The notes beneath the pieces are model-generated. The model worked only from the letters and a program-made list of their open reading frames with translations, ran no database searches and was not told the origin of the DNA. DNA of 64,000 nucleotides from Tetrahymena thermophila SB210 (Eukaryota > Ciliophora > Oligohymenophorea > Hymenostomatida > Tetrahymenidae). The position numbers and the translations under genes are program-made. Below are positions 13,160-26,078 of this stretch, piece by piece (position 1 is the first letter of the stretch; the number at the start of each line of letters is the position of its first letter). The stretch is taken from contig NW_002476567.1 in assembly GCF_000189635.1 (NCBI RefSeq), positions 930,001-994,000 on the forward strand, given 5' to 3'.

Positions 13160-14755
13160 ATGAATAACAATACCTTTGATCAAAGCTCAGCATCTATTGC
13201 TTCTGGCTAATTTTGCGCTAATGGCAATAATCATATCATTCTTAAGAATGTCATCATAAATTTTCACCAGTATTTACTTGAATTTCTTTAGTAGCAAAAA
13301 GACCTAAGTGCAGCCTTCCCCAGCATGTGTAACTTGACATAAGATAGCTTCTAAAAACTTGCAAATATGATTGAATAAACCAATTACATTTTATATAGCT
13401 AAAAGAGATATGAGTCCCTCTCTGCTTCCCAACGTGCATAATTATTCAACAAATAAAAAGAATGGGTTTAAAGAGCCGAATACCTTAAAAAAATACAATT
13501 AAACTAACACCTTAACAAAAATTAAAATTCTTCAAAAATTACTGACTCACCTGTTGATAATAAGCTATATAATGATTTTATAAACTAAAAAAAAATGGAA
13601 CAACTTAAAAATCAAAAGGAGAATTTGATCAGAAAGCTCTTTTTGAAGAAAAAGTAAGAAGAAATTCATAAGTAGAGAGCTGTTGATTCTCAAAAAACTA
13701 GAAAAATTCTTCCTGAAGTACCTGATTTTGAAGAAGAGATAGAAGAACCGGAAGTATAAGAAATAGATATGCAATTTGAAAACTTCAACTACGTACCCAT
13801 GAACGAAAAGCAGTACGAAGATAACTCTTCTTCATCTTTTTTCGACTCATCTTCAACTGGCTTAACAGAGTCTCCTGTCCGCAGCATCAATTTTTCCACA
13901 GCTTCGTACAGACCCATTTCAAGTGATATTAGTGACTCTAAAATCGAAATTGTCTATAATTAAATCAATTAAAAAAGCGAAAATACTTAATTCACACCAA
14001 TTGCAAATCAAATCAACAAGAAAAAATAGTAATAGTAACAAAAATCAAAACCAAGATAATCAAAATAAAATGAAAATAATAACTCTAATTCTCAAATTTC
14101 AAATAAATTTTTGTAAAAGAAATATCAAAAGCTTGAAGAATGTATCATCAGCTTGATAGAAAAGCTTTAGCTTACCGCTGAAGCTTCTCAATAAATATTT
14201 AAAATGGCTTAGGAAATCATCGTTGCTATTTTGAATGATAAGGATTTTTTCAAGAATAAAAGTTTTGAAATAATTTCTGAAGCTATTGTCCTTTATGCAA
14301 GCAAATTGGCTAACTTCCCTATTACAATCAAGGCCTTAACAGAAATCGTCTCTGATAAAGAAAGATGCATCAACAAGGTCTATAATCATTTAGTAGGTGT
14401 TCTTCCTTAATACAAATCTATTTAAATAGCAGAGCCCGAGCTTCTTATTAAAGAAATCGTTTCAGTTGTCAATGCTCCCGAAGAAATATTATACGCCAGC
14501 TAGTATCTCTATTAGAATATCTATGTAAATGGACTCCTTAAGGGTGAACATTCTAGTATAGTTTCATCTTCCGTTGTCCTTGTATCTTGCTTACTAAACG
14601 GAATCAACATCCCTTTAAACGATTATGCAAATGCACTAAATGTTTAATCTAATTAATTGCAAAACTACTCTAATTTCATCATCTCCAACTCAAAAATTTT
14701 AATTAACAACCCTGCTCTTTTCAAGCAATCCAGCTTCATCTTATAATAAAATTGA
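13160..14755 (+). CDS. TFIIB-like cyclin-fold protein without a zinc ribbon, 531 aa
   Basis: Single exon, ATG 13160 to TGA 14753-14755. The C-terminal third carries two TFIIB-type cyclin repeats. Repeat 1 (about residues 320-410) has an I(I/L)xLIEKLQLTAEA...QIFK start and an ITIKALTEIVSDKERCINK segment, equivalent to TFIIB's FKEICAVSRISKKEIGRCF. Repeat 2 (about 425-515) has a GLLKGEHSSIVSSSVVLVSC segment followed by IPLNDYANALNVQSNQLQN, equivalent to VPGRSPISVAAAAIYMAS...QKEIGDIAGVADVTIRQ. The N-terminal 300 residues are helical, Gln/Lys-rich and Ser-rich. They contain no paired Cys, so the zinc ribbon that recruits RNA polymerase in TFIIB/BRF is absent or replaced. C-ending codons are more frequent than in neighbouring genes, which may mean good expression. 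Which polymerase it serves cannot be told. Confidence 0.6.
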
Positions 14756-17700
14756 TTACAATAATATCAATTAGTGAATGAATAAATAATTAATTACATG
14801 AATATATTTAAAAAAGAATAATTAAACTCTATAATAATAACAAAAAAATCAACAAAAAAGACTATAAACCAACAAACAATCTCTCTCATCCAAAATCCAA
14901 AGATTCAAATTCTGCTTATCTTCAAAATATATAAAATATCAAAATTTAATGTACATATTTAAAGTAAATTAACAAATCACATTTCAATTCTTTTCAAAAT
15001 ACTTGGAATATAAAATTAATTAATTACTTATTTACCCAATCTTAAATATATGCAAATTTATGAATATTTATATTGTATTTTCTTTCTTTAACTTATTCTC
15101 TGCCTTCCTTGTCAGTACATCATTCATTCATTCATTAACTATTTATTTATTCTACTTAACTCTTTGATAATTTTTTAAAATTAAGCGATCTATCTGAATT
15201 TCATAAAGATTTAATAAGCTCTCAATGGAATTCTATGCTTAACTAATTAGTTATCATTATTGCTTATTGAATTTGTCTTTAAAAATCACTCACTCAAGCA
15301 TTTTCTAGGCATTACTCAAAAACATTTAAAAATGTTTGAAAATAATATATATATTCAAACTTGTAAAAGTATAAAATGATTATTATTTACATCTAATATA
15401 TTTGTAATTTTATTGGTAATCCTTAAAAGATTAGTGAATCCCATAAACTTTTACTTAATTTTACTCTATACTTTTTTTTTGTTAGGCATGGCTAGTATTT
15501 TGATAATTTTATAAATTTGATCTCTAAGATACTTATGATTGAGAGTTCCAAATTTGCCATACAATAATAAATAAACACAATAAAATGATCTCATAAGCTA
15601 TTTCCATAAAAATAACTATCAATTCAAGGAAAAAAATACAATCACCAAAAAAAATATATTAACTTACAACGTATCATTCATTTTAAATCAGTTTTAACGA
15701 TGATACATAAAGGTATTAAATTTACTAGATGCTTTTCAAACGCATTTATAATTAAATTATCAATTCATTTAGTAAGTTATGGATAAATATTTACCTGAAT
15801 ATAGAAATTGGTTGATTAATCAACAATTATTATAATCAATAAAGTAGTTTCATTTTTTTAAATTAAAATAATAATATTTTGATAATAATTGGATTAAGTT
15901 ACATTTTTCTACTTAAATGTAAAATGATAATCTAAAAGATATTTTAAAAAGAAAATTGAGAAAATTTAAAAAAAGTAAATCTTGTAATATAACCAATTTT
16001 TAATTTCATGATTTTTTTAATTTCATCTTAAATTAGAGGAAAAAGAATAAATGAAATAAAAAAAAAGCCATTCATGAAAGATTCTATCACAAAAAAAATA
16101 AGTATAAATAAACATTATTTAATATTATTAAGGATTTTATTATAATTTTACTTTTTCTGAGACCTTTAAATTCTTGTTTCTTAGTAAATACATTGATATT
16201 TACTTGAAGATCAAATAAATACTATTATTTTAGATTCGAAAATACAAAATAAAATAAATATACTTTTAATACTAAACAAAAATATTTTACCCACACTAAA
16301 AAATTAAATATATACACTTAATTGATAAATTTATTTTATTTTGTTGAGGAATTATATATTTATTCAATAATTGTAATAATAGCTAAAATTTTTAGTTTTT
16401 TTAGCTTTTCATCATTTATTGATATCAAAATTATTAAAGGTAAAGTCTTCAGTAAGAGATAGCTATAGCCTTACCAGCAAATTTGAATAAAAGAAATAAA
16501 TATTTAAAAATTTTGATTACATTAAATTTTTTAAAAAGAGAATCAATAAATCAATCAAATATTTATTTTAATTATTGTTTATGGTGTAAGAAATATGATT
16601 GGTATGATCAAAAAATTTAAAAAAATTTGATTATATATTGTTCATGTCATCAAAGCAAAAATATTCCTCTTTGAAATTATAATCAAATTAAAGTGACTAA
16701 TCTTGATGTAACATTCGATTCGAATTGTTTTTTTTTTCGAAATTGTCAATTAGTTTATTTCTTTCAAAAGCAAATTCGAGAATTTATACATTTTTCCTAA
16801 TAAGTAATTAAAATTTTGAATAATAAATATACTACTTTGATTTTTTTTAAATTTTCTTTCGAATTTCTTTAAATTTAATTTAGCAAAGAGTTAAAAGAAT
16901 TAATCGAAAGAACAAATAAAAATTTTAAATTCTACTTAGATGCTAAAGCGTCTTCATCCAACAAATAGCCTAATAGATTTTTATTATTTTGAAATATAAA
17001 TGGTAGGCGCCTATCTGCAGTAATAGAAAATAAGAACTATTTGATAATTTTTGTATTTTTAATTTCATTTATTCAAATTTAAAAATTTTTAAATATTCTC
17101 ATATTTTTATGTGGCATAAAATTAAATAGAGTCAGTGAATAAATAAAGATGAAATAGTTTTTTTAGCTAACCTGTTATTTTTATATTTATTTTATCATAA
17201 TATAAGCAAGTATATATTTAAGAAAGACAAAATTTATTTAACAAATTTAAAAAATGAAGTAATTAAACATAAGAATTATTTGATGATATTTCTATTTATT
17301 ATTTAATCAAATTTAAATTTTTTAAATATTCTCACATTTTAATGTTATCTAATATTAGATACAGTCATTATATGATTTTTTTTAAAATATTTTTTTTAAG
17401 CTAAACTATTATTTTTATATTTCTTTTGTTAGATAATAAGTAAGATATTGTTTGATGAGAGGCTCTTTTTTATTTAAAAAAAGAAATTGTATATCCAGAT
17501 TCTAAATGTATAATCTTTAGTGATTAAATATAACCCTAATATATCACCATATAAAATTTTAATAATTTTCATGCTTAATAAAATAATAAATTTTATAATC
17601 CTTTTCATACTTCCTTTATAAATTATTTTTAAATCAAATGTAGAAATAAAAATCTGAGAATTATAAAATAAAAGAGTTTTAATGCAATCGAAATAAGTTT

Positions 17701-17826
17701 AGTAATTAAATTAAACTATTATGATATATACTATTATTAAAAAATAGATATATAATTTAATCTTTGAAAATGTAATCAAAAATATTTTTTGTTTTAATTT
17801 ACCTTTAGAACAAGGATTAATTTTTA
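14756..17826. other. 3.1-kb AT-rich spacer, no gene seen
   Basis: Convergent intergenic region between the TFIIB-like gene (plus) and the secreted protein gene (minus). Apart from short simple repeats near 15,119 and a diverged direct duplication (listed separately), nothing was recognised. Confidence 0.5.
17017..17455 (+). repeat. Diverged direct duplication, period about 239 bp
   Basis: Copy 1 (about 17,017-17,230) and copy 2 (about 17,257-17,455) share ordered blocks: GTAAT...AAATAAGAA(C/T)TATTTGAT, AATTTAAA...TTTTTAAATATTCTCA and AGCTAAxCTxTTATTTTTATATTT, each offset by about 239 bases. They differ by many substitutions and small indels. No coding sense was seen in either copy. Confidence 0.6.
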
Positions 17827-18999
17827 TCATAAAAAATAAATTAAAATGGCCATTAAAGAAATACTAGTTATTATCTAAGATTTATTAGTAGAAGAACTGA
17901 AATTTGAAAAATCAACAGAAATACTTTTACCATCTTCATCTATGGTAACATCTATACTACTAGGTATGTATATATTCATTCCATTAGGCTTAAGAATGAC
18001 ATCTTCTATAGTTTGTAATATCCTTTCTGTTTAGTTGCTTTCACTTCTCAATAACCTTTCTTTAGTTTCTAGATCACGAGATCCAAGTAAAACATTTTCA
18101 CATGCAGAATTATCACTAAATATACGCGTACCTTTACACAGTTTATTTCCTTTTCCGTCATTATTTTACACACTATGATTTGCAAATATAGATAAAACAT
18201 TTTTTTTTACTAAAATTCCACATTAATCATTATCTTTAATATAATTTAAATTAAATTCATTAATAATTTTATCTAAATTTGAAGCTGATAAGATGTTAGA
18301 AAAACAATTAATAGCATCATCTGTAGCTTTAGAATACATAAGCTAAGACTAAGAAGATATAATCATTTAGCCTTCACTATTAAAGTATGAACCGATTTTC
18401 TCAACCCCTACACAAATAGAGCACATAACGCCTCTTGTATAGGCACTAATAGCTTTAGAAAATGAAATTTTGCATTCTTTTTAATTTTTTCTTGTTTCTT
18501 AAAAGCTAGTTAAATTTGAATTATTTAAAATCTATTCATAAGTAGTATGTATAATTACTTTAGAGTTACAGTTTAAATTAAGTTATTTGATGTAGACTGA
18601 TATAAGCTTTTAAAAAGCACTCTTTTCCTTTTAAATTGACTAAACTTTATATAGGGCTAGCTGGTCAATGAAAGATACAATATTTGAATTGCAGCATGTA
18701 TTTTGATCAGCAAATTATCTGCACACACCAAGTTTATGACTCCTTATTTATTAAGGTTTAGCTTTTTTGAATTGTGAGATAATGTTATCAGTAGCTACAC
18801 TTGCTTTAACGTCTGCTTAAGTTAAACTTTTCATCAAAGAGCTAACTTTTATAAATCCCAGATGAGTTTAACAATTATATTTTTATTATGGTTTAGGTTG
18901 ATAAACTCCACTATGTGGAGTCATATGATTTTAAGCATTAGTATTTATTATTAAAATTAGAATTATAAATACTAATTTAATTGAAAGTATGCTTTACAT
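17827..18999 (-). CDS. Secreted, probably GPI-anchored Cys-containing protein, 390 aa
   Basis: Single exon, ATG 18999 to TGA 17827. Residues 1-22 form a clear signal peptide, a hydrophobic LVFIILILII core ending NTNA. The C-terminus is a Ser/Thr/Asn stretch followed by a hydrophobic tail (SLMAILIYFL) with nothing after it, the pattern of a GPI-attachment signal. About a dozen cysteines lie in between, including TCC and MCSIC motifs that suggest disulfide pairs in an extracellular helical domain. No family was recognised. It lies next to the giant surface-protein array and on the same strand, but 1 kb of spacer separates them and co-regulation is only a guess. Confidence 0.7.
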
Positions 19000-19997
19000 T
19001 ATTTCTTGTAAATTTTAAAATAGTTTTTATTGTAGTAATTTAATCAAGCTTTAGTATTATTTTAATAACTATTATAGTTTTATAATTGCCAGCTTTCTTT
19101 TTTTAGTATTTTCAAATAAAACTAAGTATAAAAAAATAATAATAAAATTATTAAGATGAAGAACAAATTATTGGTAGATAAATTGAAAAATAGATAAATT
19201 CAATTTTTTAATATATTTATTTCATTTTAATATTTTGAATGTAGCCCTAATTGTGATTATAAGTTCTGATTAATTTTGATTTAATAAATTTTAAAAATTT
19301 GAACAGTTTACATTTATTGTCAATTAAATAACTATTGTTAATATTTATGTTTGGGGAAATTTAAAATTAATACTTAAAATATATTGTTTCTGTTGATTTA
19401 ATTCTTATAAATTTTTCTATTTTTATAAATGTAGCCTACTATTAATAGTTCTGATTAATTTCGATTTTGAAAATTTTGAATGCCTTAACAACTTACTTTT
19501 AATTTCATAACAAAAAATTATCATTTTTGAGAATATTAAAACAAGAAGAAACAATATCTTTCAAACAATATTTTATTTCTATCAACCTAAGTCTTTTATA
19601 TCATCTTATTTTATTTTATATTTATAAAAAATATTATCGTTATTTTTTAAGCTAAGATTAGATATATTTTCTTTTAAATAATCTACTCTAACATTATATC
19701 ATAAAAACCCTTAAGCCTAATTTTTTTTAAAACTTTGAAGGTAGGAGAGGTGGTGTTAATTTATGAGAATCTAAAATAATTTATAAAAATATTTCCTAAA
19801 AAAATATAATGTTGATTAAGTAAATAATAAGCTTATTTTATTTGAATTAAAGATATTAAAAATTATTAATTTTATTTTTTTGTTAAAAATTTGAATGAAA
19901 ATTTAAAGTTTGAATTTTTTTAAAGTTAAGGTAAAATCAAAAACAAAAAAGATTTTATGAAATCAAAATATTTTCATTAATTTATAAATTAAATTTT
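19000..19997. other. AT-rich spacer with a weak repeat, no gene seen
   Basis: Promoter side of the secreted protein gene and 3' flank of giant paralogue A. It contains the weak direct repeat described separately. Confidence 0.5.
19225..19520 (+). repeat. Weak direct repeat, period about 190 bp
   Basis: AATGTAGCC(C)TA...T(A)AGTTCTGATTAATTT(T/C)GATTT occurs near 19,238-19,285 and again near 19,428-19,465. Each is followed by AATTTTgAA-type sequence and an ACA(G/A)(T/C)TTAC block. The copies are heavily diverged and non-coding. Confidence 0.45.
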
Positions 19998-22900
19998 TCA
20001 TTACAAAATTTTCATTTTTTAATCTATTTTTTCAAAATGCTTATCTCTATTATTTTCTTACTAATGTTAGAATAAACGGATCCCAGGAACAAAAACATCT
20101 TCATTTTACGAATTTAAATCAGTATTACTTAAAGACTAAACAAAATTTTCATTTTCGTTGTTCTATTCGCTATTTTTATTTTGAAAATTTTTTTCTTTAG
20201 AGAAATTTGAGAGAATAATTTATTTGCCTTAAATTAATTATTTTGATTAATTTTTTTCATTTTATTTATTTTTAAGGTGTTAAAAAATATTCTAAGTTTG
20301 CTGTTCATTATCTTAGACGATTTAATCAAATGTAACATTACATTTTTTAAAGATGCAAGATTCTTAATCTAATATTTGATCATTATTTATTATTCCAAAA
20401 GATTCATCTTTAATATCATTAGGAATGCTAGATTGGTATGGAAATTAATAAAGAGGTGATTCGGAAATTAAAATAGAATTTGCTAGAGATTGTTATTATT
20501 GTTATTATTTATGAAAAGCAGATTTTTCACGATTTTTAGAGTAAAATGAGTTTAATTTATTGATATCGTGCCTATAATAACATGACTCATCAAATTTACT
20601 TAGATTATTCATATTAAAAGTTTCATCAAGTATATTTGGTAAGTTTCTTTAATTTATTGCTTACTAAGTAATGCTCAGAGAAAATTACTAAATGACATAA
20701 TCTTTTGAATTAATTATTCTCAAAAATATATTCTCAGCATCTTATGACATAGGTATACCTTTTAATTAGATTACTCCATTATTATGTTCTAGTTCTAACC
20801 AGTTAGGTAGACTTCTGTTTTTTGAGGTACCATATTCGTTGTATTCAATGTTTAGTAACTTTCTGAGGTAGGAAAACCTGCTATCATTAACCAATTTATA
20901 TGCTTACACACCTTTAACTTCATATGAGTGGAGATGAATAGATATTCCTTTACATGGTTGCAAATAATTAGGCATATAATTAACTAGACCAAGTGCATCT
21001 GAAAAAAGAACATTTTTAATTAAATTAAAATTAATTCCAAAATTAGATGCTGATGATATTGAAATAGTTGTTTTTGAGCTTAATTTTTGTAAAGCTAAGT
21101 TTATTGCTTGCTCTTAAAGGGTTAAAATTGGAAAAAGTACTTGCATTCCATAAATATCTTTTTTTTAATTATGGTGAAGATTAACATAATACTTATACCA
21201 ATCGTTCTTATTGTATCTTGAATATTCTATGGAATAAAGCTTTAAGTATTTATATATATTATAAGACTTTTCATCTTTTCTCAAGTAATATCTACCTGCT
21301 AATGATTCTAAGCCCCTGTATATCCTTGAATCAGGATTCATGAAATCTAATTAAAATGATTCAGGTGAATATTTTTTCCCTCCTAATCTAAAAGATATTT
21401 TAGATTTATTGATTTAGCTTAAAATATTTTCCATTTAAATATTGTTTGCTTTATTTTACATAAATTAATCCTCTGAAAATGATGAATCATTAATAGAATT
21501 ATCAGCTTTATTAAGTTATTTAGATATAATTTTAGAATATCTCCCCAGTAGATATGAATTATGGGACAATTTTACTTCATTTTTTTCTAGTTTTTGGGAA
21601 TAGTGTGTACTGTTGTTTTGTAATTATGAGCTCATATTAATTTAGGGTGAAAGAATCTTAGATGGAGAAAAATATTCTTTTTTTATTAGATTCTGGTTAT
21701 TTTAAGGTTTTTCATTTTATTTTTTAGTTTCTTCTTATAAAAAACCTTAAAAAAGATTGATACATTTTTACATGTCATTACCCATTAGTATAAATTTTTT
21801 GAAGTAAAGTTTTCCTGTTATTGCTTTTTCATGAGAAAAAGTTACTTTTCTTTTATATATACAATTAAGGAATATATATCTCGAATAATAAACTTTTAGA
21901 AGAGCAAGTAATGGACCTAGTATTTGGAGAATAATATTTAAAATATATGTGAAAGGGATATCTTTTATTGTAATTGTAAATTCATCTTGAGCTTAAGAAT
22001 ATCCATCATCAGCAATAACTCCAATTATAACTACTTAAAATAGCTAAGACGAACTTGGAGTGCCTTCAAAAGAAAAGAAGCCTTAGCTTGTTCTAAACTA
22101 TAGCCAATCATCAGACTAAATCTCTTATATTAAATTACCATTTACAAAATAAGCCTTAAGTTAGATTTATGAATTTTCTTCATCAATAAATGAATCAATA
22201 ATAAAATCAATTGAAAAAAATTGTTAAATGCTTATTATGCCATTAAAATATTTTTGATTAAATTATTTTTGCAATTTTAAGTTTGAGTTACTTTAAAGCC
22301 TTACTTTTTACCTAATTATTGGACATTCAGATGCTTTATAAATATATGAGTGAGAGTAATTTATATCATCTGAAAGTGTAATGGTAACATAAATTTATTA
22401 TAGATCTATTAAAGGAAAAAATACGATTTTTTATTAAAGAGCACTATTTAAACTCTATAAGCTACCTTTCAAGATGATTTAATTCTATTATGTAGAAGTT
22501 GAAATTATAAGGCCTATATAATCGCTTAAAATAAATTTACCTTAATCAAAATTTACTAAGAACTCTATCTCAACGCTTTAAGAAAGGCTTGTAACAGGAT
22601 TAATTGAATTATTTAGGTTTAATTAAAGAGATGAGGTTACATAAAATAAAATTTAGTTTATAAAAATACTATTTTGAAGTTTTTATCTTATGGCACTTTA
22701 AAGAGAATCAGATAATATGGTTTCATTTACTTTTATATGCATATCTAAAGTGTGATCAAAGTTACTGGATAGATATCCATTATTTGTAATAATTTCTTGC
22801 TCCCTTAAGATGTTGAAGATTTCACTTGAGTCAAGCTCAGATGTAGAGGAGCCATCATCAAGATCAAAGATAAAATAGTCTTAATCAATAGGTAGAGAAG

Positions 22901-25304
22901 TTTTGAGAAGAATCATATTTAAATTAGTCTTATTAAATGAAGTACCGAGTGCTTGCTTGTCAATTGCCATAAAAATATTTTAATTTACTGTATCAAATTG
23001 AATCCAAGATGGAAGATCTTAAACTCTATAATTTAAGTAGTATTAAGCTCCTACTATTTGAGCTCCTTCAATGGGATAAAGCATTAAAAATGACATTTTT
23101 ATTTATTAACCAACTTTAAAATTGTTATTTTATAATCGTGTATAATTGGTATATCCGCTACTATTTAGAGATACTAGCTAGAAATCTGTATGCAATCTAA
23201 TTTAGCTCTATAGAGGCATTATTAGCGTACCTTAATTATTATTGACAAAAATTTACTATTAATCTAATGTCAGACATAAAGATTAAGCTTACTAACGATT
23301 TTAGTATTAAAATTAAGAAATTAAAAGTAAATTAGTTTTATCGCTCGCATCAATGAGTGACACCGCTCCTGATTCGTTTTAGGCTACAAACAATAAGTTA
23401 TCTTATTAGGTTGGAACTATTAAGTTAGACCAACCATTTAAAGGTACTCTACTTATGACAACTAAAATTGGAAGTTATGTTGCATCAATAACTCCAACAC
23501 CATTAGAACCATCATAAATATATAAATATCTATCATCGTACGCAGAAGGTATCAAACCTTCTCCCCCTAAAGTCTTTAGCGTGTATTACCATTTTAAAAT
23601 ATTTGATTTGCTATTTAAGTCAATACTTAGTGAAAAATACCCATATTCTCTAACAGCTCTTATTAAATATTTATTATCATTGGTTATTATTGCTGATGAG
23701 CATTCCCCTATCATGTAACCAAACTTTTTCCAATAATCGAGAAGATATAATTAAGGTAGCTATGATGAATCTATAAGGAGAGCCCCATCATCAAATGATA
23801 AAGCAACTAACTGTTAATTTTTTGAAAAGAACAAAGCTTCATTGTGGTTTGTGTATTACATTTTCATACGAAAGACCTCGACTGGATTCTAAATTGTTGA
23901 AATGTCATAAACTATAATAGAAGTTTTATTTTCTTAGACAGGAATTAACATGTATTAATTACTTTGAGATATTGCAATTGAGTCAACTATTGAAGTTGGA
24001 TATGTGTAAGAAAGTATTTATTTGTAATTATATGGATCAGTGATATTAAGAATGATATAACCTCCCACATCAAATGCTCCAAAAAAATATTATTATTGAT
24101 TAACTTTTTTGACATAGCATCTCCATTTATAGTATGCTTCTGATGTTTACTTCAAGAGAGATTGTTAAACATTAAAAAAATTAGGATAATTATCATTTAA
24201 ATTCAGAGATACCTTTTAGAAAATTAATATACTTTCAGCTATAGAATAATAAATATAATCTTCTAAAGGTGATAAAGCTATTGAAAATGAATTATACTAT
24301 ATTGGTATTATTTGATATATATTTGGGTTTTCTCTATCTTAGATGTTAAATATAAAAATTCCTTATGATCTTAGACCTATAACTAAGTAATTACTATTTT
24401 AAATCAGAGATAGGCAATAAGTTGAAGGATTTATAGTTTAAAAAGGCCAAAAATTTATGTTGTTAATTTAAATGGGATACTAAGATTAATTAGCATTAGA
24501 TATAATATCAAATCTACATATAAAAATTCCAAACCAATTATCTAAAGAATAGATATAATCCATCTGATCTGTAATCGCAGCATCAACTATCTTCCAATAA
24601 GAAGTACCTTACGCTGCGAGAGTAAAATTAAGAATGTTGTTTTCATTTGTGTTAGTGTTATTTGTAATTATTATTCTCAATATTTAAAGTCCCACTTAAT
24701 CATTAGCCAGTATTAACCATTTATTATCTGGTGACACTTAAACAGTATGAACAGTAATAGAATTTGTTTCAAAAACTAAAAGCTAATTTATTTTATACTT
24801 ATTTTTAACATCGTAAGCAATAACATAACCATCAACTCCTACAGCATATAATATGGACTCGCTATTACCTAAAACCATATTTGTAATATTAGTTGGGAAA
24901 TTTGATTGACTCAAAATTTTTAAAGAACTTCTACTTTCAAAAGAAGCAACACTTAGCGTATTGTTTAAACTAAGAAATAGAAATTATCCATCTGAAGTTA
25001 CTTCTAAAGTATTTATGTATGAATATAAATTAATTCTAGCGATATCTTAATTAGTTTTGGTATCAATAATAAGAATACCTTCTAATCCCGCAGATGCAAA
25101 AACTAAATTAGAATTTTTTGCAGTTTTTATTTTAGTAAAAGCACCATCATTATTAGTTATATCAAATCTAAATGAATATGACTAAGAATAGGCAAAAGGT
25201 ATACTCTATTATTATAGTTATGCATGTACTTAAAGAAGAAATAAGCTGTATTTAAAACAGCCAAAAAGTAGTTTTTAATAGAAATTTATTTTCTTAAGAC
25301 CCAT
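19998..25304 (-). CDS. Giant surface receptor-like protein, paralogue A (LVIVD propeller + cadherin-like domains), 1768 aa
   Basis: One uninterrupted frame from ATG 25304 to TGA 19998; anchor residues at both ends and in the middle lie in the same frame, so no intron is needed. Residues 1-29 form a signal peptide ending VHA. About 35-690 are repeated blade-like units such as GLEGILIIDTKT, GYVIAYDV, GIFIFNIQDREN and TSIIVYDISTIQNPV, the LVIVD-type beta-propeller pattern of cell-surface proteins. About 700-1110 hold dystroglycan/cadherin-like (PIG-type) modules marked by LPSWIQFD (W767) and SDDWLQF (W1067) with a following G-x-P turn. One membrane span lies at about 1110-1133 (ILNIILQILGPLLALLK). 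The 635-residue tail contains another LPNWLEL...GIPMS motif (W1502) and a Gln/Asn-rich end. Family role in ciliates is unknown; adhesion or ligand sensing is an inference. Confidence 0.8.
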
Positions 25305-26078
25305 CTAAAAAGTAAGAGTTGCTAATCTATCTGTTTAAATATATTTTTTTTAATTTTTTGTTTTGATAATTCGAATAAATATTATTGTTTTTCATTTATT
25401 TCAATAAAAAACAAAAAAATATATTAAAAATTGAATTAAAAGCTATGATCTATTTATATTATTTAAGTTAGTTATAAAATTATGTAATATAACAAAAATT
25501 ATATATAGTTAACATTATCTTTTAAAATATTGTAGTTAAGCTATATTTATGATAAAATTTTGAATAAAAGCATTATTAATTATGATAGTAAAAAATTAAA
25601 TCAAAAAAATTTGTTTTTTTCAAAATATAATTTAGGTAAACAATATAAAAATTGATTAAAAATCAACTAAATATTAATTAATTTTTTGAGATTTACTCTA
25701 ATCTCAATTATTCAATATAAATTATTAAGATAACTCAATAATTAAATTCTTCTATCTATTACTTTATTACAACTATCTCTAATTTTTTTATAAAATATAA
25801 AAATTAGTTTAAATTGGTAATTAAGTGTTATACATAAATGTTTTAAGGAGGGTATTGAGAGAATTTAATTTGTTATTTTTTGATTTTATTTATTTTTTTA
25901 AGATATTTTGATATTGATAGGATTATTGAAACAGAGATTTAATATTTGAGAAACAACAGTATACTTATTTTAATTATTAAAAATATTTTTATCAATTCAA
26001 CAAAAAAAATAATGCAAATGTTAAATTACTAAAAAAAATTTAATATTTACAATAAAATATAATTTACGAATTCAAAAT
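25305..26078. other. Spacer between paralogues A and B
   Basis: 774 bases of AT-rich sequence forming the 5' flank of A and the 3' flank of B. No gene or recognisable element was seen. Confidence 0.55.

Noticed and set aside
16860-17010. Possible short exon with a protein-like stretch (FYLDAKASSSNKQPNRF)
   Set aside because: No splice partners or longer frame were found, and it runs into the diverged spacer repeat.
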